Assembly: GCF_000005505.3 (NCBI RefSeq)
Contig: NC_016133.3
Location: forward strand, 8,122,001-8,186,000
Reading direction: 5' to 3'
DNA length: 64,000 nt
Origin: Brachypodium distachyon
Lineage: Eukaryota; Streptophyta; Magnoliopsida; Poales; Poaceae
A model generated the notes under the pieces. The model saw only the letters and a list, made by a program, of their open reading frames with translations. It did not search any database and was not told where the DNA came from. Of this stretch, positions 27,005-39,131 are shown piece after piece. The position numbers and the translations under genes are program-made. Every line of letters begins with the position of its first letter. The first letter of the stretch is position 1.

Positions 27005-30000
27005 GTTTTCACACTAAGAATGGGATCCTACAGGCCCAAATGGTAAAACTGAATACTAAATTATAAGGCAGTACATGTTTTTTACCCTTGTGTTTATCAT
27101 AAACTAGATCATGAAAGCATGTTGGTCTTCCCATCCTTTTTGTTTGTAGGATCTTAGTTTTTTGTAATTATATGGATGCAAGAAACATAAGAGTTAAACT
27201 ACAGCTAGGCCTTTTCTCATATAGCTATATCTTTTTTAGATACTCCACTTTTTTTTTGTTCGAAAAGGGGAGGTTCCCCGGCCTCTGCATCAAAACGATG
27301 CACACGTCATTTTATTGCAAAGTTATAGCATCCTAAGTTACACAAATCACGGATCACATAGAGTGGATACAAAAATAAGCCAAGAAAACCAAATATCCTG
27401 ACGACGTCTATGCATCCTTGAGTCTAGCCACAGGCCGTCAGCCAGCCAGCTAGATTGGATATATCCCATGTGACCATCTCTAGCCTATTGCACCCAGAAG
27501 GCGTAAGCTCCCGCCTGTCCACAGCCTGGTTAGAGAACTCCACTAGATCTATCGAATTAATTCCAATAGTTTGACTCAAGAGAATCGGCTCGATGGGTCA
27601 TCATGCTTACCACAAACGACAGTACATGGGTTCTTGCGGTGCACACGGCACAATCAACTGACATCGTTTGGTTTGTCCACCAAAATAGCTCCCTTTAGAC
27701 GTGTGATCCAAGTTCGTAACTGAAAGGATATCAAATGGTCAAAGTCATCCGAACCGTGCGATGTGTCAAACCAGGTACCTAGAGGTGTGAGGGAGCTTCT
27801 AGAGTGTGGTTTAATGTACTGAATAAATGACTGAATCTATCACACGTGGCATATAATTGCCATGTATGAGCTGACAAGTGGACCTCACGTGTCTGATTTC
27901 CTCTCAATGGCTGCAAAATGGAAGTCTAGAGTGTGGTATACGTTGTTTCTTGTTATAGATGCCCCAATTGTTGTGGCTTAAGGAGAACCAATATTGACAA
28001 CCCGTGGGCCGCCCTCTTGCCGCTCTAAGGGTGAGACGTACGAAAACCCTAGACACCGCATCCGTTACTAGCCCTTATTCTTCCTTTCCCCCTTTCGCCT
28101 CTACCGGAAGATCCTATTGGAAAAGGCTATTCGGCAGAAGGCGACAGGGACGTCTCATGTAGATGGAAAAGGCTCTAGCTTGTCGGGGGCAGCAACAGTG
28201 CTACACACTGCTGCGGTTGTGCATCTGCCACGTGTTGATCAAGGACTCCATCCAATGGGGCAATGTCTTTGGTGAAGGACCGTGGTCCTCCGCTATCACG
28301 GTGTGTGGCGCCATGGTCTCATCACTTCTACAGCCGCCTCGCATGGCGCTCCACTACATGTGTGAGAAGGTCGCTGCGGGAGACAATGACGAGTGGCGAT
28401 CCGGTTTCTTTTCAAAAAGGGGAAGACCCCGGCCTCTGCATTAGTCGACACACACACACCCAAATATTATTAAAAGCACCGGGGGCAATGCATGACACTG
28501 AAGTCAAACAAGTTGACCAAATTAGGGAAACCAAACAAAGTATGTCTGCCTCGACAACCTGCACTAGCGCAGGGGGGCAAGAGCCGGGTGGTGGCTGGAT
28601 GCCCACCCAGGTTCGACTCTTAGTAGTCGAATTTTCGGGTGTCCCACTGTGGATACTGTTCAATAGGAGCAGTACTTCCCCCAATAATCCCCGCGCGGTG
28701 CTATCAAAGGTATTGTGGTGTACCCACCACCACAGGGGTTGAGCCTGGAGACGGACTAGGCTCGCGCTTTAGTTATAGTTGCCGTAGTCTAGCTTACGCC
28801 CTTGTGTTGTGTGTATGTGTGTGTATGGGGCGGGGGGGGGGGGGGGGGGGCGGGGGTGCGTGTGGTGTGAGTCAGCGTGCAAATACAATACTACTGTTGT
28901 ACTAAAGTACATGGAATTCTCCAAAAAAAGTATGTCTGCCTCGTGATAGTAGTTCTGCCATCGTGCCACAATCCCCATCACAAATGATGAAAACATGAAA
29001 TTACAAAGCTCCTAGGCAAAGCTTTCAAGAAGGGTCCATCGCACGTGCGCCAATGAAGATGAACTCAACTGTAGGTCGATCTCAGGATTTTCATCCTCAA
29101 AGCTAAACTTCGAGCCACCACCTTCAGTAAGGGCACGATGCAGGCGCGTCGACAATGCCCGATCATAGATCTTGTGTTTCCACGGAAACACGCCCATGCT
29201 TGCCATCGAAGCCATCACTGCCATTGATCCCTCTACTGGCTGACGACATCTCGTTAGCCAGATACCGCTAGAGGAGACGCTAAAAGCAGAAATCGTCACC
29301 GTTCCGCTTCCAGCTATTGTCACACCACCATTGATCCACCTCCAGCGGCAGTAAAGGGACATCTTCCTATTGACACCAACAACAGATGTGACAAGATGAC
29401 TCCGCGCGAGTGGCATCTCAAAACACCGCCAGAAACTCTGTTGACTTCCATGGGACCATGCATCCGCAGCTAGGGCCCCGTCGACGTCACGCTTTGCAGA
29501 AGCACCTTGCTGTTGCAGGGGGCCGGATACCACCAACCGCGATGTGGGCTTGTGCCTCCACCTCCCGGAACGCATCCCCTCTAGGAACTGGGTCGTGTCC
29601 CTGATGAAAATTGCAGCCATCTGACGTCGGCGACGTAGAAGAACTCCATTGTCGAGTAGGCTTGTGCCGTTGCTGTAGAAGGACGCCCCCACCAATGTCT
29701 TGTGCCGTCACCTATGTATCCATCACCACGAGGGATCCAACGAGGGAAAGAAAAAAGGAGACTCCGCAGCCACGATCCATTGCGATGGTATCCTCTTGTG
29801 GCGGCGAGGGGAGAGGAGTAGGGAGACGGTGGCGGCGGCTATAGGGTTTCACCCGAGTCGTTGTTGGAGCGACACGAGCGGCCAGGACCGAGCGCGGGTA
29901 CAGGTGCTTGGGGATGTTACCGTCGATGCCGAAGACGACGATCCAGGCGGGCTCGATCTTGGGCTATGGCAGCCGGCGAACCCATGACTAGACACGCTCT

Positions 30001-30194
30001 TCATAGAGGAGGCCTAACTGGTTTTCTGGAATTTATTCCACAATTAAAAATAAAACTGACTATATAGTCAAGTTTATGTGAAACGTCCCTGAAAAAAAAA
30101 CTTCATGTGAAACGACTGAAACGACCAACTATCAGTTCGGAGAGAATCGCGCGCAGAGTACTGCAGGCACCTTTTAGCAATTGAAAAAAAAAAC
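27005..30194. other. Transposon-derived spacer between expansins d and e
   Basis: It contains two stretches starting with a T-rich run and a GGxxCCCCGGCCTCTGCATC-like motif (near 27250 and 28405), the reverse of a poly(A)-ended retroposon, so probably LINE or SINE-like 3' ends on the minus strand. A minus-strand frame at 29012-29695 has no recognisable domain. A run of 19 G lies at 28832-28850 and a CA run at about 28449-28460. No host gene is supported. Confidence 0.45.
28832..28850. repeat. Poly-G mononucleotide run (19 G)
   Basis: Nineteen consecutive G, flanked by single C and more G runs. The length is error-prone in any sequencing technology. Confidence 0.9.
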
Positions 30195-30823
30195 AAGTAC
30201 TAGTATATTAATATACACCGTCGATAACGATGACCACTGAACGTTTTTTCACTGAACTAATCATTACACGGCGCCTGATGCGGGGTCAGCCGTACGATTT
30301 CGAGGAAAAACAGTGGGCTAAAAATCTAAATGCCTACGATATTCATTCAGTACGTAGACCAGGTTCACCTGCAGGATCAGCCGTACGACTCAAGGAACTG
30401 AGGATACATTCATCCGTTTCGTAGACAGTGGAGCAGCAGAACATGGAAATAGCGGCGCCGTTCATTTTCTTCAGAAAGCACCAAGCAGATATATATATAT
30501 CCTCTCTTAACGTGGTCAGCCACGGAGAGACTGTCAAGCCAAGATCGATAAAGAAGTTAGTAGGAGATAAGAATATAAATTTAGCCCTTTCGTACCGTGT
30601 CTGCGCGTCCATGTGTAATCTTCGGATTAGTAGCCCGTAAGCCATGGTGCGGCTGCACGACCATGAACACGCGCACGCTAGCTACCCGCTAGTTACCACT
30701 GCTTCTTCATTCGTTATGACCATGCTAAGACCTCCAGCTATGGATCGACCACAAGTACAGCCTATCCTATATATACAGACACGATCAAACGCAGGATCAT
30801 CACACAAGTTTAAGCTAGCTGAA
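30195..30823 (+). promoter_or_regulatory. Promoter and leader start of expansin copy e, cut off from its gene
   Basis: This block aligns with the promoter of copy d (about 25130-25620): shared pieces include CTAATCATTACACG, CAGGATCAGCCGTACGACTC, CCAAGATCGATAAAGAA and ATTAGCCCGTAAGC. A TATATATA box lies at 30768-30775 and the leader start GGATCATCACACA follows. The homology breaks at 30823 and resumes at 34693. Confidence 0.8.
30819..30823. repeat. Left 5-bp target duplication (CTGAA)
   Basis: CTGAA directly precedes TGTGAGTC; the identical CTGAA at 34693-34697 directly follows GTTCCA. Confidence 0.75.
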
Positions 30824-33800
30824 TGTGAGTCTCCGGACTGGATTTATGCAATTTAGCCCCAAATGTTAACTCACGCATAAATCAAGCCCCAGTGCCTCCC
30901 TACGATGAACACTTCACAACATACACGCAATGTGTTCATCGCAGGTTGCAACAACAATGATATCATTACATCACTCTAAGACACAAGAATTAAGTCAAAC
31001 TCATACATAGAGCAAAATGCCAAATTATTACAACTCACGGACACATGTCTACAATCATCATTACACCAGCGGAAGCAAAATAGGCTCGAGTACGGACAAG
31101 TTACAATTATTGCCTAAAAGGCTGAAACTGAAAAGGAGAGCCACCACAAGTTCACAGAACCCTGCTCTGGAATCTTCTGGCTAAACGTCGAAGCTGTCGT
31201 CGTCAAACTCCACGAAGTAACCACTCACATGTTCTTCCGGAAACTCTGGAGAAAAACAACGTTGCAAAGCAACTGAGTACAAAGTACTCGCAAGACTTAC
31301 GGGAGATCTAAACTAGATATGCAACAAGTCTCAAAGGATGGATAAAAGATGGGTTATGCAGCAGCGATATATCTGGTGAGACACACTAATGACATCGTCT
31401 AGATAGAGGATAAGGAGCGTCTACCAAGGGAGGTAATAAACTAATAACTAACACCAATCAAACACAACCTCTTATCACCCCCTCAACCTCTTGTGAGGAA
31501 ATGATCCGAAGGCACTCACACTTAAGCAATTGTAGGCATATCCATGATTAAGACTAATTACTACTCAAGTTTAAGAGGTTAAGTTGATTAATTGGTATGA
31601 GTTCTCTATGATCAAGTAATGACCAACCAAGTCGTCCATGACCGCGGACACGGCTTTCCGAAAGATTTATCCCTGCAGGGTGTGCCAATTTACCCGTACA
31701 CGTTCGTCCAACCCTTGATGCCACTAGCATGGAACACACGCAAAAACATGTGCCGGCAGGATTGAGCGACACGACGTTTCCAAGCCCCACAACTAATCCA
31801 GGGTACCACCCAACCGAGTCTAATCCGAAATGAGAGCCCGGCCGAAGCGTTGTACGGACTCAAGAGTTGCGGGAACAGCTGGTAGTGGTTCAGTGTCCGC
31901 AGAATAACCACTCCAGACGTGTGCCGCAGTCCTATATGTATGCAAAGTGACAACAAGTCTCCAAACACAACACCAGTGTATATGCGATATGCCAAATGGA
32001 ACGTCCGAACTATGTGGCCCCTGGAAGAGCTATGAAACGAGTACTAAGCCGAGGGGGAACCCATATATTCTCCCACGAGCGGTTAGCGCGAAGTTTCTTG
32101 GGTCGGCGAAAACGAGAACTCAGTCCTTAGGTCGGCGCCAATGGAACAAAACACCAATGCGTTAGCACGGCCTCCCATCGTTGCCTTGTGCAGGTAATAA
32201 CAGGTCACAATTTAAATAATTGCAATTAAATACAGAAAAGTAGCACGTGGATGTAGCAATTGTATAACTCCAAGTAAGCACACTAGACTAGCAATCTATG
32301 CAGACTTCTAATGACCCACCAGGACAATAACAAACATGTGACATGGTAATAGGATAAGGAACAAGACAACCGGCATTTGAGTAGAGCTGACTAAAGCTAT
32401 GCAGTCCTAGAGGCATCGTGTCAAGAACCGAGAACGTAACTTAATGCAAGAATGAGAGAGAGGCATTGGTATAATCAATATGTTCAAGGAATGGCTGCTT
32501 GCCTGGATTCTCGGTCGCTGGGCACCGAGAGAGGGGATCCGAAGAAGTGGGAAAACCCGGATCATCGACGGAGTAAATCGGAGTCGCTATCGTAAAGATC
32601 CAAATCACACAATACGCGAATAAGTAACAATTCATTGGTGCAATGCACAATACAACATGACATGGCATGTGACAACATGATGCGACCATATGCGAATGAA
32701 AGGATTCCATTTAGCAACAAAGTTAACTAGTAGGTGACTAGATCATGGTAAACAGCAGCTTTAAAATACACAAATGGCCTAACCAAATATGCTACTGTGT
32801 TCTAAAAGTTACAGGGATCAACTTTGATGTTTACACTAACCATAGAAGAGTTACCAATTTTAAACTAGAGGCGAAACAAGTTCATACGTTTGAATTTCAA
32901 ATCTGGGACATATTTGAAATTTGAAACCTCAAAATGTAATTCTAGCTGCACAGTAAAATTCCTTGCACTTTTTTTATTCCAAAACATATATGGTTTGCCC
33001 AAATAGGACATAGCATGCATTTTCTAGGAATTAAACAAGACAAAACAATTTCTGGAATTTTACAACAAGGAAAACACGCAGAGAACTAAAACTACACGGG
33101 CGCAGCTAGCCTGTGTGGCTGACAGCGGGCCCGGACAAGCTAACGAGGCGGGGCGCGCTGAGCTGGCTGCCGCGGTCTCTGACCAGCAGGACCCACCTGT
33201 CAGACGTGGCCAAAGAGTAAAAAGGTGGGGTTTTTACCCTGCGCCCACGGGAGATCGAACCCGGGTCGGTTTGACCGAGCGAACGAACGAGCGAGGTGGC
33301 CAGGCGGGCTGCGATTTGGATCTTACAAGATCCAGGGCGCAAGCCCTCTTAACCCATCCCAAGCGGGCGGCCTGGGAGCACGCGCGGCGGCCACGGCGAG
33401 CATGGACGCCGGCGACCAAGCTAGCGGCGGAGGGACTCCCTAACTCGGAAAAACGGAAGCGCGCGGAAACAACTAGCCTAGGTGGCACGAAGGCCACCAT
33501 AGTGTCCTTAAGGAGACGACGGCGCGGCGACGAGCCGAAGCTCGCCGGCGGCACGGAAGGGCGCGCGGGCGGCGCTACGACGCTAGGGTGCATGAAAAAC
33601 GGCGCGGAAAGAGGCAGGAGGAAGAGCAACTCACCCCGGTGACGTGCGAGGAAGCTGACGAGGAATAGACGAGCGGTTTCGCCGGAATTTGGCCGGAGAT
33701 GAGCGGCGGCCGGAGATGGGGAAGACGATCTAGACGTCGATGTAGGTGCCCTCCGTCCAATTCCTCGCACGTAGACGAAGCAGGCGACAACACGGTTCGG

Positions 33801-34692
33801 GTGACGCAGTCGGCTTGCCGCCGTTCAGCCGGAGACGGTGGCACGACGCAGCGGCGTCCACGGCCGAAGGAGCGAGGCGACGGCGCTGCGCAGAAGGGGA
33901 AGGAGAAAACCCTAACTAGGGTTTCCTAGAGGCGGCGCGGGCAGGAGGAGGTGCGGCGCAGCTTATGTAGGCGAGGGGGAAGGCGTGGCTGTCGCTATCG
34001 AAGAGGACGTGGCCGGGGGGCTCATCGGTCGGAAGGACGAAAAGTAGAGGTAGAAGAGAGAGCTGTGAGACAAAGCGCATTCCGGGATTTTACGCTTTCG
34101 CTGCGGGGAGACGGAAAGCGGGCGCGCGCAGAAGAAGAAGGCTGGCGGCTGGGCCGACTGGGCTGCGGGGCTGCGCGGGGAAAGTGGGCCGCGAGGCTTG
34201 CGCTGCTGGCCGGTCTGCTCGCGCGCGCGGGTGGAAGGCGGGCCGAGGCGGCTGGGCCGACTCGGGCCAAGTGAGCAGGTAAGGTTTTTTTTTTCCCTTT
34301 TCTATTTTCTATTTTTGCAAATGCTTTTGGATTCAAATTTCAAATACCATTTTGAAAAGCTGAGAAGTAGTAGAATACAAATATGGTACTAGTATTTGGA
34401 ATTATTCAAATGTGGTTTAAGGTTTAAAACAAAACCCATTTGAATCTCATTTGAAGAATAGAGGGAAAAGAATTCAAACTCAAAGGAGGGTGATTCATAT
34501 TTGAATCTTCTAGCCAAATTACACAACAAGCATTCAAACCACAATTTGAGATGCAAGTTTAAAACTCATGTGACACAAATAATAGACATCGCATGGCATG
34601 GATGCAAATGTAATTGTCATGCAGCATTTAAATAAATTACAAACAGATCCAAACAAGGGTTTAAATGTAAAAGTTGCTCTCAGTCTGTTCCA
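30824..34692. mobile_element. 3.87-kb LTR-type insertion (probable solo LTR) in the expansin copy e leader
   Basis: The stretch starts TGTGAGTC, ends CTGTTCCA (TG...CA) and is bounded by CTGAA duplications, which is the LTR-retrotransposon insertion signature. Removing it would join two segments that align continuously with copy d's leader. The first bases do not recur inside, so I see no second LTR; it is best read as a large solo LTR or a large non-coding LTR derivative. A GC-rich part (about 33100-34280) is open in several frames but shows no gag or pol motifs. The family was not identified. Confidence 0.75.
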
Positions 34693-34697
34693 CTGAA
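34693..34697. repeat. Right 5-bp target duplication (CTGAA)
   Basis: Matches 30819-30823. The sequence then continues GCAAATATTTCACACAGAC, aligning with copy d's leader. Confidence 0.75.
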
Positions 34698-34820
34698 GCA
34701 AATATTTCACACAGACAAAAGAAGAAACACAAACGAGCCGAGACATCTAGCTTTCGGCAGCGTCTGATCATCTCAGGAGTTTGTGAATATTTTTGAAGGC
34801 GATCATCCAGCGACAGATAT

Positions 34821-35777
34821 ATGGCGCTGGCTCCAGGTCAAGTGATTGCGATTGTGCTGCTCACAGCGGGCTATACTGCTTTGGCCGGGTCGCCTTCGGC
34901 ACCGTTCGTTTGGCAGAGGGCGACCGCGACGTTCTACGGTGGAGCTGATGCCTCCGGCACCATGGGTAACTAACTTATTACAAACTCATACGCTAACCTA
35001 ATTAATGATGCATCTCTCGTGCTAAGAGCACATCGTTTAATTACCTTCAACGCACACATGCAGGTGGTGCGTGTGAGTATGGCAACCTGTACGATGAGGG
35101 GTACGGGACCCGGTCGGCGGCGCTGAGCACGGTGCTGTTCAACGATGGTGCGTCGTGCGGACAATGCTATAAGATTGCATGTGATCGCAAGATTGACCCA
35201 AGGTGGTGCAAGCCTGGCGTGACGGTGACAATCACCACTACAAACTTCTGCCCACCCAACAATGCCCTTCCGAATGACAACGGCGGATGGTGCAACACAC
35301 CAAGGGCACACTTCGACATGGCGCAGCCGGCCTGGGAGAAGATCGGTGTCCACAGAGGTGGCATCATTCCGGTCATGTATCAGAGGTACACACATGCAAA
35401 TTGTATTGTGCTTTTGTAAGTAATATTAGCTCAAAGTCAATCTAAAACCAAATCGTTTAATTAGGGTTCCATGCGTGAAGAAGGGTGGCGTACGATTTAA
35501 AATCAACGGCCACGACTACTTCAATCTCGTGCTTGTCACCAACGTCGGAGCTGCTGGCTCGATAAAATCGATGGACGTTATGAGCTCCGATTCAAAAGAT
35601 TGGGCGCCCATGTCACGCAACTGGGGTGCAAACTGGTACTCATTGGCATATCTCAGCGGGAAACAACTCTCGTTCAGAATAACCAACACAGATGGGCAAA
35701 CGATTCTGTTTGACAAGATTGTGCCAAGTGGATGGAAGTTTGGGCAAACATTTGCAAGCAAAGTACAGTTCAATTAA
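34821..35777 (+). CDS. EXPA: Alpha-expansin, copy e, 3 exons; leader interrupted
   Basis: Exons are 34821-34965, 35064-35385 and 35465-35777, giving 259 aa with no stop or frameshift. The signal peptide region is three codons shorter than in copy d. The barrel has HFD in RAHFDMAQ and the C-terminal domain is complete. Unusual changes are ACEYGNLY where all other copies have ACGYGNLY (Gly to Glu beside a conserved Cys) and HRGG for YRGG. The natural promoter lies 3.9 kb upstream beyond an LTR insertion; the expected leader without it would be about 150 bases. The coding sequence is intact, but normal transcription or translation is doubtful. Confidence 0.9.
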
Positions 35778-36165
35778 TCATTCCCATCAGACCAATTTAA
35801 TTATAACGTGGTTATTGGATGCAGATAGATGCCGAATGGGTCATGTCATGTACATATACTATTCATATTGTGTTGTGTTATGTGTTTGTGTTTATAACTC
35901 ATGGGTGTATAATTTTAAGGTTGCTTGATTCAATCTCAGACAGAAAACTGTTTGTACAAATCATTTATCCGTATGTGTCATGAGGCATACGTGACAGTAT
36001 AAGTCTTTTATTCCCTAACTGAATTCCTCCAAGTTTAAATGACAGATATCATACCTGAACAAGGTTTCCAATGGTCCTTTCTTCCTGGGATTCCAGAGAT
36101 CATGTTTACAAGTTAATATTCAAGCCTGTCTTCTCAAATATGAACTACAGCAAGCCATCTATTCC
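35778..36165. other. 3' flank of expansin copy e
   Basis: 3' UTR and spacer with no gene. It runs into the Copia remnant. Confidence 0.35.
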
Positions 36166-38220
36166 TTGCTCATTCCTGTAGCAATATATGTGCTAAATAA
36201 TGCATATTCCATAAGCAGAGATCGATTCCACAATCAAGTCATTGTGTATAAATTCAGCTGTTTATTTGTTGAATCACTCTCCATCAAAGGCAATCCAAGT
36301 TACTCACTATATATGAACTATATGTGGAAAGATAGGAAACTAACATTACTTCATTTAGCTGTTTGGGGCTGTAATTCTCAAATAAGGATTCCTAGCCAGC
36401 CAAGAACTAAGCTGCAACCGAAGAGTACCCCTGGGTTTTTTATAGGGTATCATTATAGATTCTGTGATCCTGAGAGTAAGAAATTATGTGAGAGTAAAGA
36501 CGCTGTTTTTCTTGATCAGGATACACCACGTTGTGCTAAGCGGCATAGTGGAATTATTAGCAGAACCCTCTCCTGATAGTGGTGTAAATAATACTGTAGC
36601 TGATATACAGGAAAATAATGCTTCTGGTGTAACCGTAGAAACTCCCGTAAAGAGAATCCAGTAAAAGTGAGAGGAATTCACAGCCACCATCCTATCTATA
36701 TGACTATTATGTTTTTCTTGGAGAAGTGCACTCTAAGATACTCCCTCTGAGTCCGGACCATAATAAGTGCTGATTTAGTTGTACTAAATCAGCAACACTT
36801 ATTATGGATTGGAGGGAGTATCAATTTAGAGGTTGAACCGAGAACATATAATCAAGCAATTTCTTGTGTCGAGTCCAATTTATGGATGGCAGCTATGCAA
36901 GAGGAATTGAAATCAATGGTAAGGAATCAGCTTTGGGAATTGGTTCAGTATAAAGCACAGTTGGTTGCTAAGGGATGATGCACGTAAAAAAATTGATTTT
37001 GTGGATACATTTTCTCCAGCGGCTAAATTAACTTCTATTCGCATATTAAGTGCCCCTGGCCTCATATTTTGATTTGGAGCTCCATCAAATGAACGTCAAA
37101 ACCTCATTTTTAAATGGTTTATTAGAAGAGAAAACTTATATGTTGCAACCTGGTGGTTTTATTGAAAAGGGAAATCCGGGAAGGTATGCAAGCTTTAAAA
37201 GGTCCATTTATGGCCTTGAGCAATACATCATATGGTTTTTCAATGGTGGATGGATGGCTGTATTTATTTTTAAGTCAGTGGGAGGAAATTTTCCCTTTAC
37301 TCTATTGTCTTTATATGTAGATGACATAGTTATTGCCTAGAAATGTTAAAGGAAGTTAAAACCTGGCTTTCATCTACTTTTAAGATTACCCGTAAAAAAT
37401 AATCTACTTTTGAGATGAAGGACATGGGGTAAAAAGTAAAAAGTTTTTGGGTCATACGCAAAAGGCTTATTAAAAAAACAGTAATCAAACGTTTTTCAAT
37501 GGAACACTGCAAGGAGGCAAACGTACCTTTAACTGCAGGAAAATGTGTCCCGATATTCTTCTGCACTTGGGTCACTGATGCATGCCATGCAGTTCACGGG
37601 ACCTGATTTGTGTCATGCAGTACGAATACTTACAAGATATCAAAAGAATCCTGGAGATATGCACTGGAAGGAATTGAACATGTTTTGAGATAAATGTGTG
37701 TACTACTCTGGATTATGGTCTTGTTTTGAATGGTGATAATCTGCAGCTGGCAAGGGTATCCTGATCACCGCAAGTCAACCTCTGGTTATTTGTTTACACT
37801 GGCCGGTGGAGCTATTTCTTGGAAGAGTAAGAAACAAGACTCCATTGCATTATCTTCCATGGAAGCCCAGCTTTGTCTGAAGCTGGCAAGGAAGCTATCT
37901 GCTTGAAGGATTTTCTTGCTACTGTAATGGCAATTGAAAGTGTGAATGAGCCAATTAATATTTATTGTGACAACCTGGATGCGGTCAAGGTGTCCAAGGA
38001 TGAAGGATCCCAGATTCCACAGTAAGAGCAAACAGATTGAAGGATAATTTCATTTTATTAGGGATGTAATCATTAGACAAAAGTTAGTTAATGTTCAGTT
38101 CTTACCTGGCAGTGAAATGATAGCAGATCCACAGACTAAACAAGTCAGTCAAGAATTGTGCAAGCATGTTGCTAATGCTGCCACGGGACTTCGTATTTGT
38201 TTTTGGTCAAGTGGGAGATG
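36166..38220 (+). mobile_element. Degenerate Ty1/Copia pol remnant
   Basis: Pieces of Copia pol on the + strand appear in order but broken by stops and frameshifts: end of integrase (FGC-like AVWGCNSQIRIP, GFFIGYH, about 36300-36480), reverse transcriptase start (LWMAAMQEELKSM, FVDTFSPAAKL, about 36880-37030), the mid-RT region (VKTSFLNGLLEE, SIYGLEQ), YVDDIVIA at 37313-37336, and RNase H (STSGYLFTLAGGAISWKSKKQ, about 37770-37850). The integrase core and gag are missing. A piece near 36217-36256 (CAAGTCATTGTGTATAAATT) matches 38271-38310, so both may be LTR scraps. Confidence 0.8.
36739..36820. mobile_element. Stowaway-like MITE (82 bp) nested in Copia RT
   Basis: TACTCCCTCTGAGTCCGGAC at the left and ATGGATTGGAGGGAGTA at the right form inverted ends. 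The interior is a near-perfect hairpin around TTTAGTTGTACTAAAT. It has the TA boundary typical of Tc1/mariner-type MITEs. Confidence 0.75.
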
Positions 38221-38399
38221 TAGGGAATACTTGTGTCATGCAACTCATATTACTAGTATTGCTGTTTACCAGAGATCGAGACCATAATCAAGCCATTGTG
38301 TATAAATTCAGTATAGTGAATTCAGTGAAAGAACCGACAACAAATGACCAAACTGAAAACAGCAATACTAATATGAGTTGCAGGACATAAGTAATTCCC
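38221..38399. repeat. Inverted-repeat element with roughly 45-bp arms
   Basis: TAGGGAATACTTGTGTCATG... at the left is mirrored by ...TAAGTAATTCCCTA at the right, over about 45 bp with few mismatches (ACTCATATTACTAGTATTGC against GCAATACTAATATGAGT). About 85 bp lie between the arms, including the CATTGTGTATAAATTCAG scrap. It could be a small foldback element or a snapped-back Copia LTR end. Confidence 0.6.
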
Positions 38400-39131
38400 T
38401 ACACCAATCTCTGCCGATAGAATCCGGGTGTTAACTGTGCAATCTCTGTGATTATAAACACGAGGTGGCCCGGCTCATTGCGGAGCGCGAGACGTTACAC
38501 GTAATACCTCTCGGTAGCTGGTTTCACAATAGAACTTTGACTCTGCTAGCTAGGACAGAGGAGGCTGCATCCAAAATTGGAACACTTTAGTAGTTACAGA
38601 CATAAAAAGAGTGCAACAATATAAACAACAAAGGGACTCTTTCACCGAGAAAACCGTGAAGAAACTATCAAGATAAACAAACCGTTCACATTCCACACTA
38701 TCATTTACCACCACATTATTTTGTGGCACATTGAGAAAGTGTTGTCAACAATGCCGTGCAGAAATGTCAGTTGAGCGACAAGGCAAGGAGTGGAGTAATC
38801 GAGTCAAGACACAGGTTAAGCCACAGCAAGCATATATTATCAAGTGGTAGCCAACATAACAAACACAAGGATCTCCTGACAACAAAATTTACATTAGCAT
38901 CTTAAGTGTGCTACCAAACTGTTCAATAAACAAAAGTTGCTATACCAAAGAGATGTTTTCAGGCATCCAGAGCTGAAATTTATGATTCCGAAACAGTAAA
39001 CTGAGACACACCAAACAAACATATAAGGGAAATGGAGTAAGATAAACTAGGGACAAAGGAAATACTTCCTCCGTAATCTAGACAAATCCGAGTCACTTAT
39101 TTCCAGACGGAGGGAGAACAAGTTACCAGAT
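38400..39131. other. Intergenic, 3' side of the receptor kinase
   Basis: No gene. A short Stowaway-like hairpin lies at 39065-39117 (CTTCCTCCGTAATCTAG ... CCAGACGGAGGGAG), just beyond the kinase stop codon and probably inside its 3' UTR. Confidence 0.45.

Noticed and set aside
29012..29695. Minus-strand frame of 227 codons as a possible gene
   Set aside because: No family pattern, and it sits in a retroposon-like stretch with a poly(T) boundary.
33115..34336. Several overlapping open frames on both strands inside the LTR-type insertion
   Set aside because: The region is GC-rich, all frames are open by composition, and no gag, pol or host domain pattern is visible.
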